Part shown: positions 24,701 through 35,700 of the stretch, piece by piece
Position numbering within the stretch: position 1 is the first letter of the stretch
Layout: every line of letters starts with the position of its first letter
Assembly: GCF_003144115.1 (NCBI RefSeq)
Contig: NW_020312010.1
Location: forward strand, 256,428-320,427
Length of the DNA stretch: 64,000 nt
DNA from: Tilletiopsis washingtonensis
Lineage: Eukaryota; Basidiomycota; Exobasidiomycetes; Entylomatales
Direction of reading: 5' to 3'
Made by a program: the position numbers and the translations under genes
Notes under the pieces: generated by a model
Seen by the model: the letters and a program-made list of their open reading frames with translations, nothing else
The model's database searches: none
Told to the model about the DNA's origin: nothing

Positions 24701-25170
24701 CCTCGTGCCCGACCAAGACCTGCGCAGCATCACCGAAGCGCTGATCAAGGCGCTCAAGGAGACGTTTGCGGCGATGCAGAGCCCAAACTCGTTGCAGGTG
24801 GTGCTGAGACACCAGGCTGACTGGTGGCTCGGCATCGAGAGCGCCTATGCCTCTGCCTTGGCCAAGGCCGTCGAGGCGGAGTGGGGCATCCCTCCAGTGT
24901 CCATCCGAGAAGGCGGTGTGAGTGCTTTCTCTGTGCTCTGTCCTTCTTCACATCTGATCGCCGCCGCGACAGTCCATTCCGGCTCTGGCCATCCTCGAGA
25001 AAGAGCTCGGCGCTCCCGCCGTGCACCTGCCGATGGGCCAGGCGTCGGACTGCGCGCATCTCGCAGACGAGCGCCTGCGCCTCGTGAACCTGCGCAAGGG
25101 CAAGCAGGTCATCCGCCGCTGGCTGTGCAGCGAGTCGCTCAGCGCTGCTGCCGCGGCTCGCGCGGCGTAG
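21701..25170 (+). CDS. DUG2: Dug2-type glutathione-degradation protein (WD40 plus M20 metallopeptidase)
   Basis: Subunit of the fungal Dug2-Dug3 glutathione-degrading complex, an alternative to gamma-glutamyl transpeptidase in the cytosol. Eight exons (21701..22168, 22232..22340, 22408..22500, 22557..22615, 22669..24138, 24187..24357, 24423..24917, 24973..25170) give 1020 aa against 878 in yeast. The N-terminal half is a WD40 propeller (FSGSQCEDIF, STVRIWDVHTL, DNLIKIWDVPV), interrupted around residues 255-370 by a Ser/Pro/Ala-rich insert. The C-terminal half is peptidase M20: AHYDVV near 645 (zinc His), RGVSDNKGP (bridging Asp), VEGEEEAGGSG (catalytic Glu and zinc Glu), then DMHSGVDGG. The order WD40 then M20 fixes the identity as DUG2 rather than DUG1. 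The N-terminal 130 residues are low-complexity. Confidence 0.95.
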
Positions 25171-25491
25171 GGCACAGCGAAGCTTCGCTGCGCCGGCAAA
25201 CGCTCCCCATATAGACGCTCGTCCGCGAGCATGCATCATCTGTCATCATCATCTGCGGCCGCTCCTCAATGCTCTGCACATCATACCACCACCCCCTAAT
25301 GCATCGTCTACATCGTCAGGCCAACGTGCGCAGCCATCCGCGCTTCACGAGCGGCTCGCGTGAACGGGCCGATCGCGGCGTGGCCATCCTCAGCCCTGCT
25401 CCCAACGCCCGCCCCAGGTGTGGCGGCGACGAGGCAAGTCGAAGTGTGACGTATATGCGATTGCACGCTGAGGCTGTGAGGCTGGGGAGAT
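25171..25491. other. Convergent spacer DUG2 / DNAJC3-like gene
   Basis: A 321-bp convergent 3' spacer, mildly AT-richer than coding sequence. Nothing recognisable is seen. Confidence 0.6.
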
Positions 25492-27346
25492 CTAGAAGTT
25501 GAAGTGGAACTGCTGCCGCTGCCCTCCAAAGTGGTTGCCGAACGGCGAGCCGCCTTGTTGTTGAAACTGCAGCACAGAGAGATGGCGTCAGCAAGGCTGC
25601 TCGCAGGGCGGGCGCTCTGACGCTGGAGGGCCATTCAAGCAGATGCTCAAGCCAGAAGTCTCGGGATGCCGCAGCAGCAAAGCCGCGTAGTCACTCACGA
25701 ATTGCTGGAAGGGATGGCCGCCCTGCTGGAACGGGTTTGCGAAGCCTCCCTGTCCGCCAGCCGGGTCGTTCGGATCGTCTCCAGCGTCGTACCGGTCGCG
25801 CAGCTCCTGGTTGCCCAGCACGCCAAACGCCTCGTTAACCTGCGCCATCTTCTCCGGACTGCCGCCCTTGTCAGGGTGGTGGATCTTTGCCGCTTTCCGG
25901 AAGGCCTTCTTGATCTCTGCTGCCGAGGCCGTGCGCGGCACCGAGAGCACGGCGTAGTAGTCCTTCGTCTTGCTCAGCTTGAGCCGCTTCTGTGCCTTCT
26001 GCAGGCGCGCGTGCAGGCCTCGATCTTGGCCGCCTGCGGTCTGAAGCGCCTTCTCCAGATCCCGCACCGCATCCTCATACCGCTCTGCCGCCAGGTGCTC
26101 CTCGCCCCGCGCCGCAAGGGCGAATGCATTGTCGGGATCGCGTGCCAGGACCGCCTCGCAGAACGGCTTGGCCTTGGCCAGCTCGTCGAGCTCAAAGTAG
26201 GCGCGGCAGTGCAGCGCGCGCAGCTCGTGCAGCAGGGCGGAGTGCGCGAGCGGGTCGCGCAGTTGCACAGGCAGGATTGGCTCGCTGTCGCCCTCTGCAA
26301 TGGCGGCATCTGCCTGGATGGCAGCGGTGACGTCCTCGATGAGGCCCAGACCGCCGACCTTGCCGCCTCGCAAAGCCGACAGCACTGGCCGCCAGGCGCC
26401 GCTCTCGGCGAAGCCCTGTGCCTTCTTGAGCGACTTCTCAAAGGCACGCAGGCGACGGTGAGCCCGTGCGCAGCGCCCATTGTCGGGATCGGAGTTGAGA
26501 CAGGACTTGAGATGCACGAGTGCAGAGGTGCGCAGACCCGAGTCGTGCGTCGAGAGAATGTAGTAGGAGAGCGACGAGAGGCGAAGCAGAAGCGAGGGCG
26601 AGGGCGAGAGATGCGCAATGCGGCTGCAGAGCGCGTGTCAGTCTCGTGACGAATGGCAGGCACGTCAGAACAAGTCACCTCCAGTCGGCGAGCGCCTCGT
26701 CAAACTCCTCCTTCTCGGCACAGCACTCTGCGCGCCATCGGCGCACCTCGAGCTCGCCCGGCGCCACCTCGAGCACAGCCGCAGCGTTGCGCGCACACTC
26801 GTCGGCGCGCGCGCGGCCGGCAGCGTCGAGCGGGCGCTGCTTGGCCGCGGCCTTGCGCACGTCGGCCAGCGCCTTCTGCGCTGCGCGGCGGGCGTCGCCG
26901 GCGCGCGAGAGCGAGGCCTGCAGCGCCAGTGCGGCCGCATCGCCCGGCTTGCTGGCGACGTACTGCTTCAGCGCCGCCGCGGCCGCGTCCAGCTGGCCGT
27001 CCTTGGTGAGCGCACGGGCGCGCTCGAGGTGCGCGGCGGCAAAGTGCGAGTTGAGGGCGAGGGCGGCGTCGAGGGCCTGCAGTGCCGCGCCCGTGCGGCC
27101 GAGCGAGAGGAGCGCAGTGGCGCGGCGGAAGTGCGTCAGGTACGAGGCGCCGCTGGACGACGCCAGCTCGACGGCGAGCGCAGCGTCGAAGGCGGCGAGG
27201 GCCGCCGAGGCACGCCCCGACGTCAGGTGCGCCGTGCCGAGGCGCAGCTGCTCGGCGGCCGACGGCGGCGCCGCGGCGGCGCCTGCATCGCCGGCGATGA
27301 GCTGTGCGAGCGTGACGAGCAGGAGCGACAGGAGCAGGAGACGCAT
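25492..27346 (-). CDS. ER-lumenal TPR / J-domain co-chaperone (DNAJC3/p58IPK type)
   Basis: Secretory-pathway co-chaperone with TPR repeats that bind unfolded clients and a J domain that stimulates the ER Hsp70 BiP/Kar2. Exons on the minus strand are 26679..27346, 25699..26623 and 25492..25566, giving 555 aa. The first 18 residues (MRLLLLSLLLVTLAQLIAG) form a signal peptide. TPR-like helical pairs cover about 30-430, including the family-typical SCLNSDPDNGRC. The J domain spans about 438-505 with KTKDYYAVLSV and the essential HPD in KIHHPDKGG. The tail is Gly/Phe/Gln-rich and ends QFHFNF with no HDEL/KDEL, so retention in the ER is not by that signal. The 132-nt intron 25567..25698 is long for this window. 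It is divergent from NOP53. Confidence 0.92.
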
Positions 27347-27676
27347 GATGCCGGGCCAGGCAGGTGCGGTGGTGGTGGACGGAGGCGAGAAGCGCAGGCG
27401 GGCGAGACGCCTGCTCTGAGTCGCCGTGGCGTGGGGAAGCGACTTCGAGGCCTGGGCGCGGCTTGTGCGCGGGCGCTGAGCGAATACAACAATCACGGCT
27501 CCACGTCACAAGCTCGACTACAGCCGACTACGCCCTTCCGAGCCAGCTGCTCCCACGGCTCACGTGCCGCGGCGCCGCAAAAAGTTGGCTGGTGGGGTCC
27601 AGCTCAAGCCTCGAGCGCTCGCACTCCGAGCCGAGCGTCTCCACACCTACACCTCCCGCACACACACACCCCAGCC
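27347..27676. other. Divergent promoter region DNAJC3-like / NOP53
   Basis: A 330-bp bidirectional promoter region. A short CA run (27660-27669) lies just before the NOP53 ATG. No other feature is seen. Confidence 0.6.
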
Positions 27677-29248
27677 ATGGCACCCTCCTCCTCCACCGGC
27701 GCACCCGCAGCGCGGCAGCCGTCGCGCAAGGGCAAGGCGGCGTGGCGCAAGAACGTCGACCTGGCGCCCGTCGAGGCGGCCCTCGATGCTGCGCGTGCGC
27801 GCGAGCGCGATGGCAGCGGCAGTGCCGGCGCGCCGCTCTTCGTCGAGGACCGCACGGGCGACGAGGCGGTGGGCGCACGCATGGCGCGCGCCCGCCGCGC
27901 ACAGAAGCCGCTGCGCAGCCTCGAGGTGCTGCGCAGCACCAGCGCCGTGCCGCCCGTGGCGGGCCGCGCGCGCGCCGGCGTCGCCGCCGGCCAGACGGCG
28001 CTGCAGGCGTCGGGCATGAGCAAGAAGCAGAAGGACAAGCTGCGCCGCAGCGCCGGGCGCGCCGTCAAGGGCCCCTTTGGCGCCGTCGTGGAGAGCGAGC
28101 AGGGCAAGAGCAAGGACAAGGAGGCCGTCGCGGACGCCGAGTACGACCTCTGGCAGCAGCAGTCGGCCGCCGCCGGCAAGCGCAAGGCCGACGAGAGCAG
28201 CAACGAGTGGCTGGCTGCGGCGATGGAGAAGTCCAACAATGTGCGTGGCGCGATCCGTGATGGCGAGACTGCCCCACTGACGCCCGCTCGCTCTGCAGAA
28301 GCCACGCAAGGCACCGCGGACGCTGACGGCAGCGCGCCCGACCATCGCGCCGGCAGCAGTCGTGGTACCGCACGAGGGCCAATCGTACAACCCGCCAGCA
28401 GCAGCGCACGACGAGCTGCTCACGTCGGCCGGCGCTGCGGCGGTGCGGGCCGAGGAGGTGCGGCTGAAGGACGCGGCGTACAAGAAGGGCTGGAAGGCCG
28501 GTGCCGAGGTGGCAGCGTTCGACGAGGGCGGACAGCGCGTGCGCGGCATGCTGGTGGGCGCCGGCGATGCAGAGGCAATGGAGAGCGCCGATGAGGATGC
28601 CGAGGAGGAGGTGCCGGAACTCAGTGAGGACGAGGATGCAGAGCCGAAGAACACGGACCCGAAACGCAAGACCAAGGCGCAAAGAGCCCGCGCTGCTCGC
28701 GTCAAGGCAGAGGTGCGTGCAGGACAGACGACGCAGCGACTGCCTCTCCTCTGACGCTCCCCTTCAGGCGGCAGCACGCATGGCAGCCAAGGCCCTGCGC
28801 ATGCAGCGCGCCTCGCTCCTATCGTTGCCAGCGCTCAAGAAGGCGCAGGCACGTGCCGAGCGCGAACGGCTCGCGGCTGCGGCAGCCAAGCAGGCGCTGC
28901 TGGACGAGCGGCGCCTCAAGGACGGCATGCGCGGCGAGCGTGTGGGCAAGTTCCGCGTGCCGGAGCAGGAGATCGACGTGCAGCTCGGCGAGGAGCTGGC
29001 GGACGGCCTGCGCACGCTCAAGGTGTGCATGCACGCTTTGCTGGCAAGGAGAGAAACCTGGCGCTGACACGAGCTGTTCAAATCACCTTCAGCCCGAGGG
29101 CAACCTCTTCCGCGACCGCTTCGACAGCCTGACGGCGCGCGGCCTCGCCGAGCCGCGCAAGCTCGTCATGCCGCAGGCCGGCACGCAGCGCGGCGGCATG
29201 AAGCGCCGCAAGGAGGTCGAGACGCACTCTTACAAGCGCTTCGTCTGA
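27677..29248 (+). CDS. NOP53: 60S ribosome biogenesis factor Nop53
   Basis: Nucleolar protein of the Nop53/GLTSCR2 family that recruits the Mtr4-exosome to pre-60S particles for 5.8S rRNA 3' processing (family knowledge). Exons are 27677..28240, 28299..28712, 28768..29022 and 29093..29248, giving 462 aa. The N-terminus has RKGKAAWRKNVD, typical of the family start, and later EDRTGDE. A basic stretch (KKQKDKLRRS), an acidic Glu/Asp-rich tract near residues 290-310, and a conserved C-terminal block (VGKFRVPEQEIDVQLGEEL, then NLFRDRFDSL and KRRKEVETHSYKRFV) follow. Very Ala/Arg-rich helices fill the rest. The start has good context (cagccATGG). Confidence 0.92.
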
Positions 29249-29690
29249 GCTCCTCCGCCTTGCCTGCTCCTCCTGCTGTAGAGGGCGCACCTGCCTCCTT
29301 CCCTTCGACTTGTGGGCCCTCGGTCACTGTACACTTGCATAGACTGCTTTTGAGCTGTGAAGGCGTGGAACAGAGGGCCGTGAATTGCGGCAGAAGGCAT
29401 GGGCGCAGCACAGCGGCCAGGGGAAGAGAAGGAAGTCTAAAGGCCGGAGCGGTGTCGAGGCGGGAAGCAGCTTCGTTTCGCGTCACGGGCGGGTGCATAT
29501 GGCTGAGCGGGCCTACAGAGGTGGCGGAGCCGCTAGACGGTCAGCAAGACCTTCTTTACTGCCTGTGTGCACAAGGAGTGTCAGTAGGGGCTTCGATCAT
29601 GAGCATCACTCGTGAGAGGAGACTGACTGCTTGCACCTGTAGGGCAAGAGCACCGTCAGCGCGATAAATAGATGACGAGCGGTGTGGCAC
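29249..29690. other. Convergent spacer NOP53 / NAP1
   Basis: A 442-bp convergent spacer, presumably 3' UTRs. Nothing recognisable is seen. Confidence 0.6.
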
Positions 29691-31918
29691 TCACTCCTCC
29701 TGCGGCTGTTGTGAGCCGGCAGAGACGCCGAGCTGGCCGCGGCGGGCAGCGGGCTGTGGGTCCAGCGTGCGTGTGAGCCAGAGCGCGCTGTCGTCGTTGT
29801 TATCGCGGCACTCACCGCGTCGTCCTCATCGTCCTCGTCATCCTCGTCATCCTACAACAGTGGGGCGCTTGGTCAGAAGCGGCCTCACACGAGCTCATGA
29901 GCGCGAGCGGCGCACCTCGAAGTCCTCCGATCCGAAGTCTGAGGGTCCAGAGTCAGCATGATGGTCAAGCAGCACGAGGGCGGCAACTACGCACCATCGT
30001 CCTCGTAGGCCAGGGCCTTGCCGGTGAAGTAGTCAACGGCGTGCGGGATGACGCGGTCCTTGAGGTCCTCGGCGATGGTGTAGTCGAGCTCGAGGCGCTC
30101 GTCGAGCCTGGCAAGGATTGTCAGCCATGTGCGGCGCAGTGTGTGGCCACGCTGCAGCGCCACTCACTCGTCGAGGTCGGCCTCCTCGCCGTCCTCCTCG
30201 CCCGTGGGCGGCTTGGGCGGCGAGAAGAAGTTGAAGAACGACTCGACGGGCACGGAGCGCTTGACGGTGCGCGTCTGGTTCGTGTTCTTGTTGCGCTGCT
30301 TCTTCGTCTCGACCTTGTGCGTCAGGTCCTTGTCCTCCTTCCACTCGATCTTGTCGCCCTCGGCGTGGTCGTAGACCAGGTCGCCCGAGTAGCCCACCTC
30401 GTCCTGGTAGTAGTACGTCTTGTTGAGGCTCGAGTTCGTGAAGAAGTCGTTGGGGCCAAAGACGAACTCGAGCTTGAAGCCGGCCTGCGTGCCGGGCAGG
30501 TAGCTCATGCGCACGTCCCGCAGCGCCTTGAGCGCCTCCTCGTCGCGCTCGGTGATGAGCTCGGAGAGGGCGACGTGGTTCTTGAGCGCCGTGAGCCAGA
30601 ACTCGGGGATGCCCTTGGCGGCATCGGCGGGCGCCTTGGCGTCGGCGAGGCTCTTCTTGGGCTCCTCGGCCTCCTCCTCGTCCTCGTCGTCCTCCTCCGG
30701 CGGGTCCGAGGCCTCGCCGGCCTTGACCTCCTCGGCCGTCGGCTCGACGGAGCCCTCGACGATCGTGGCGCGGCGCTCGTACAGCGGGCGGTAGCGCTCG
30801 GCGTACTTCTTCTCGAGCTCGAGAATCTCCTTCTGGAAGTCGGCCTCGACCTTGGCGTGCTCGACCTGGATGCCCTTCAGGCCCTCGACGCGGCGCTTGA
30901 TGTGGTCAGGCAGCGACTCGAGGTAGCCCGACGAGCGGCCGACGAGACCCGAGAGCTTGCTCTGGATCATGCTGGCAATCGCCGGGTTGCCCTGCATGGC
31001 AGCAGCGAGGTCTGAAGAGGACGCGCGTCAGCAGCTGGCTCAGAGAGCGCGAGGCAGAGCGACGAGGCATCGCGCAGGTAGTCGTGGCGACTCAAGCAGC
31101 GAACACAAAGTCCGCTCAGGCACGCGCCGCGAGACGCGGCCCGAGCGGTATGCGTGTGCGCGCAAATGAAGCTCGTGGCTCGCAGAGGAAGAACGACGCG
31201 CCGAAGAGCGCGGTGTAACACGCTGCCTTTGCGAGCGATGCCACCAACGCCGCCGTGCCTCCTCCAGTGCCACTCCACGTCGGAACCTGCTGCAGCATCT
31301 GAAGACATGCCATGCGGCGTGCGCTCGAGTGACCGACACACTGTTGGTCGCCACTGTCCACTGCCAACATCACTCGCGGCTGCGCAGTCAAGACTCACCG
31401 CTGGCCTGGCCGTCCTCGGCCTCCTCGCCAATGGTGCCGACGGTGGGGCGGCTGAGCGCCTCGCGCGTGAGCGGCGCATTGCTCAGCGGCGTGTTCTGCG
31501 GCGTGGGCGCCGTGAGGTCGGCGTTCCGGTTGCTGCAGAGAGGAGCGCAAGGTCAGCGATGCGACATGGACGGTGATGGCCGTTCGCGCGGCAGGCACAG
31601 CCTGCGAGCGGGCCGCTAGCAGCCGCGGCGCAGGCGGACGTCCGCGACGCCGGCAGGTCCAGTGCTCCACCAGATGGCGTGGCTAACAGCTGCCATGCCA
31701 GCGCCGAGCGTCTGCCGCAGCGCAAGCCGCCATCGCCACAGTGCCTGCAGTGCACGGCGCAGACGGAGCGCGGCGTGTGGGGCCGCGCACGCGCGCGCCG
31801 GCCGTGCCAGCAAAGACGAGCGCCCGAGACGGAGCGGCAGCCGGCGCGACGACTGCACGCGGACGGTGCAGCGCGCGAGTGCTCGATGCAAGACGCACAT
31901 GGGGACGTTTCCGGACAT
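29691..31918 (-). CDS. NAP1: Nucleosome assembly protein NAP1
   Basis: Histone H2A-H2B chaperone. Seven exons on the minus strand (31899..31918, 31399..31532, 30168..31011, 29995..30107, 29916..29938, 29816..29851, 29691..29753) give 410 aa. The first exon encodes only MSGNVP plus two bases and follows a pyrimidine-rich 5' flank. It is separated by introns of 366 and 387 nt, far longer than elsewhere in the window. Landmarks are the NAP dimerisation helix ([20 protein letters not shown] and [15 protein letters not shown]), acidic insert around 135-150, [12 protein letters not shown], the core segments [15 protein letters not shown] and [10 protein letters not shown], then [18 protein letters not shown]. 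The acidic C-terminal tail comes from exons of 23 and 36 nt. The last residues are QQPQEE. Confidence 0.93.
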
Positions 31919-32751
31919 GTCGGAAGCGGGGTGTGGGTGATGGGGGGTGGTGGTCGTGAGGCAGCGCGGCGAAGGCACGAAGGCGCGCCCCTCGGCGGCT
32001 GCTGCAAACGCGCAGCGCAGCGCGTGGCGAGCTGAGACGAGCGCCCGTGCTGTGGTGCCTGGCCGCCGTGTGCCTGTGCCTGCCTGCCTTGCCGGCGGCG
32101 TGCGTGCGCCACGCGTCCAGAATCAAGCACGCCGCCCGCACGCAAAAAGCTGCCGCCGCCGCCGCACAGCGCACCTCGTCTATCTGCTTCCAACAGCACC
32201 GTCGTTGCATCACAAGCGCTGCGAGTCGCTGATGTCGGATGAGGCTTGATCGCGGGTGCTCGCAGCAGGACATGCTCGCCAGCGCGCCCGCGTGGACAGC
32301 GCAGAGAGGCGCGCAACAAGAGCCTGCGCCCGTGAATACAAACCCTGGCGCACAGCTTCAATGCGTCGCATACAACCGCCGCGACCAGCTCGGCGCAGGC
32401 ACCTGGGCAGTGTGCCGCGCGGCGCCCCAACCCAACACGCCGGCCGACGCTGCTCCCACGCGTTGGACACCGCCTCACGCTCCGACGCTTCGGAGCGCCG
32501 CGTGCCACATGCTCAGATAGCGAGAGACGGGACAAGCGGTTCGATGACACGGCAGCAGCGCAAAGATGTAGTGTACAGTGAGGAGCGCGGGAACGTGATG
32601 AGCGGGAGAGAGAGAGAAGACGGCGTGGGTATGCGAGGTGGGGAATGCGGCGGGGCGACCGGCGCTGCCTTTGGGGGTAAGTAAAGTCGCGGCGGAGGGC
32701 AAGGAAGGGGCGGCTGCTGCGTGGTATGCTGTAGAGAGGTAGGCGCAGCGT
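31919..32751. other. Spacer between NAP1 start and ATG4 3' end
   Basis: An 833-bp spacer holding the NAP1 promoter and the ATG4 3' flank. The 60 bp above the NAP1 ATG are C/A-rich on the minus strand (caccaccacccccc), typical of fungal promoters. Open frames here look random. No RNA gene is recognised. Confidence 0.55.
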
Positions 32752-35700
32752 CTAGAAGTCATCGTCCGAGTCGTCGTAGCGCGGCGCAGGCGCAGACGAC
32801 TTGTGCGGCAGCGGTGCCGCCGCAGCAGGAGCGCGAGGCGGCGGCGCAGCGCCGACCTGCTCCCACGTCGACGTGACGTCGCTGTCCGACAGCTGCTCCT
32901 CGCTCGCTGGTGCGGTGCGCGAGCGGAGACGCTGCGTGATGAGCGGCGCGTTGGTGATGTTGTTGTTGTGGTGGTTGCTGATGCCGCTGCTGCTCTCTCG
33001 CAGCGGCGGCGACGCGACGGCAGGCACGTCGGGCACATGTTGACGCGCCCGCGCAATGGCGTTGGCGTCGTGAGGACGCCGCGCGCCCGTCTCGACTCGC
33101 GCTCGTTGGCGCACGGGAGGCGGCTGATTGCGACGTTGTCGGCTGTTGGACTGTTGAGCCTCGTGCTCTGGCTCGTCTTGCTCGTCGCTTGCTCCGGGAA
33201 AGGCAAGCTGGGCGCTGGGCCGCTGTCGCGCCTCGCAGCTCGAGCCGCTCGGTGCGCCGTGAGACGTGGCCGAGGCAGAGCCCAGCGAGCCCTGCGACGA
33301 CGAGCGCGACATGGCTGCAGCACCGCGCCAGCTGCTCGGCGCATGCTCAGAGTTGCGCGCCGTGACGGGCGGGACCTCGGTGAAGCCAGAGAGATCGTTG
33401 GCAGACGTGCTGCGGCTTGCATGGCCCGGACGAGGCGGCGCAAAGTCGTTGTCCTCATCGTCATGGTCCGAGTCGGCGTCATCGCGGCCTGCCTCGTCGC
33501 CGGCATCGACAGAGCTCTCGCTGAAGCTCTCCAGCGCCGCATCCTCGTCGTAGGCGCCGCCCTCGCCGTCCGAGCCGTCCTGCTCGTCCATCATCCAGCG
33601 CGGCGGCTTGTCTTGCATGCTGAAGATGGGCTTGGGCAGCGCGCGTACGCGAGCGGCGAGATCCTCCAGACTGGCCTCGTCGTGGCACAGGAAGCCCAGC
33701 AGCATGCTCGGATCCAGGCCTTCGACCGCCATGCGCTTCGGCGCGTGCGCATAGTGGTATGTCGAGAGCTCTGCCTCGCTGTACACGTGCGTCCACCACT
33801 CATCGGCCGCGTCGGGCGCCGCATCGTTGGCTTGCAGGGACGGCGGCGGATGCCGGAAGGGCACGGCAGGGCGCTGGTTGTGCGGATCGAGATAGAAGAG
33901 CTTCGAGCCTTGGTAGCCGACGAAGTAGAACGACGAGCTCGGTCGGCCGCCGGCAATGCCGACGCTCTGCGGGAATGTGAAGACGCGCTGGAGCGGGAGT
34001 CAGCCAACATCCGCCTGCTGCCGGATCGCGAGCACTCACTTTGATCGACTCGTGGTACACAGGGTTCACGCCGTCGAGGCCGAGACGCACGCCGATCAGG
34101 ACCAGCACCGGCCGCTGCCAGCGATGAGAGCCGTGGGGCGAAGCATGCGAGCCGGGAACCTGTGCCGCCTTGCGTGCGCGACTCAGGTACACGACTCCGT
34201 CGGCTGCGAGGCTGACGCCGATGCCTGCCCCGTGGAAGTCGTCGACAAGCTGCTTGATGGCGCCGGCCGCCGTGCTGGGTCCGAACCACTCGCCAGGCTC
34301 CTTGCCGAGCCGCTTGCCCTCGCGCGCCATGCGGTGCACGCCAAAGGGACACGCCGGGCTCGGATCGTCGAAGAACCAGCTGAGCACGCGCACGTACGTG
34401 GCGTAGCGGCTGCGCTCCTGATGCCATGCTTCGTATGCACGGCCGCCATCTTCCTCCTTCGATGGAGCGGAGCCGTCAGGCAGGGGACGAGGCGCACGCC
34501 GCCACTCGCGTCCGAGATGCACATCGAGCAGCGCGTTGGCCAGCAGGCTCTGACCCGTGCGCAGCATGCAGCCCCAGCCCGAGTCGCGCGTGAGGTCCGA
34601 GCGCACGCCGAGCGTGGCCGAGAGCGCGGCGGTCGTGCGGCCCCACAGGCTCGGAATGCCCATGCGCTCGCCCAGACCGCCTGTTCCGCCTGCGACGGGA
34701 TAGCTTGTGCTGGGACTCGCGGCGGCAGAGCCGACGGCGCGCGCCACGCCCAAAGCTGCGCCGAGCCCGGGACTCTGCTGCACGTGTGGGCTGGTCGGCG
34801 ACGTGCTGAGGAGGTCAGCGGAGGAGCCGCCCTCGCCGACGCGACGACCCAGCCAGCCGCGCTGTCCAGGCGTACCGGCTGATGCTGGCGTGCCTTGCCG
34901 CTCATTGCGCGCTGCGGACGTGCTCGGCGCCGATGGGTTCGGCAAGCCAGATGCCTCCACTTTGGCGGCCTCCGCCGCGGCCTGAGCGGCAGCCGCCTCA
35001 GCATGCGCCGAGATGCTGCCGTCGCGCGAGATGGGCGCAAAGTTGGCACGGTACGTGCACCAGACGCGTGAGGCAAAGTCGTGCTGGAACGCGTTCGCCA
35101 CAGACTCGGACGCAGACACGGGTGCAGGGCCGCTGACCGCAGCGAGTGCAGTGGCGGCAGCGTACTCGCCTGCAGCCGACACGGCGGCCGCGATGCTGCG
35201 CGGCGCGTAGCTCGATGAGGGATTTGGCGAGCTGTGTGGCGTGGGCGGATTGCGCACAATGACTGCCTCCTCGTTGCTGTCCGCAAGCGAGGCAGGCTTG
35301 GTCGGCGATGGCGTGCGTGGGAAGTCGTGCTGCTCGACGCCGCCATCGCTGCTCAGCACGCTCGAGTACGCCGACTCCGCGCCGGGCGACGTCTCGCGGA
35401 TGCGCCGCCGCGGCGCACTGCCGCTGCTAAGCGAGCTCGTCTCACTCGTGCGGCCCGCTGACGAGCTCGGCGCGGTGCCGGACTTGACGCGAGCAATGTT
35501 CGGCGAGGCGCCCTGAATCTCGATCGTCGGGCCGCCGGGCTGAAGTGGAGGCGAGTCGGCGTCGAGCAGCGAGCGGCGCTGTTGCTGGGCTGAGCCGCCG
35601 TGCAGCACACCGAGTAGCCAGATGCCTTCCTCAGCTGCGCCATCGCCCGTCGCAGCAACCTCGCCGTCGCGCAGAGAGCGCACAGCACGGTCCAGGTTGC

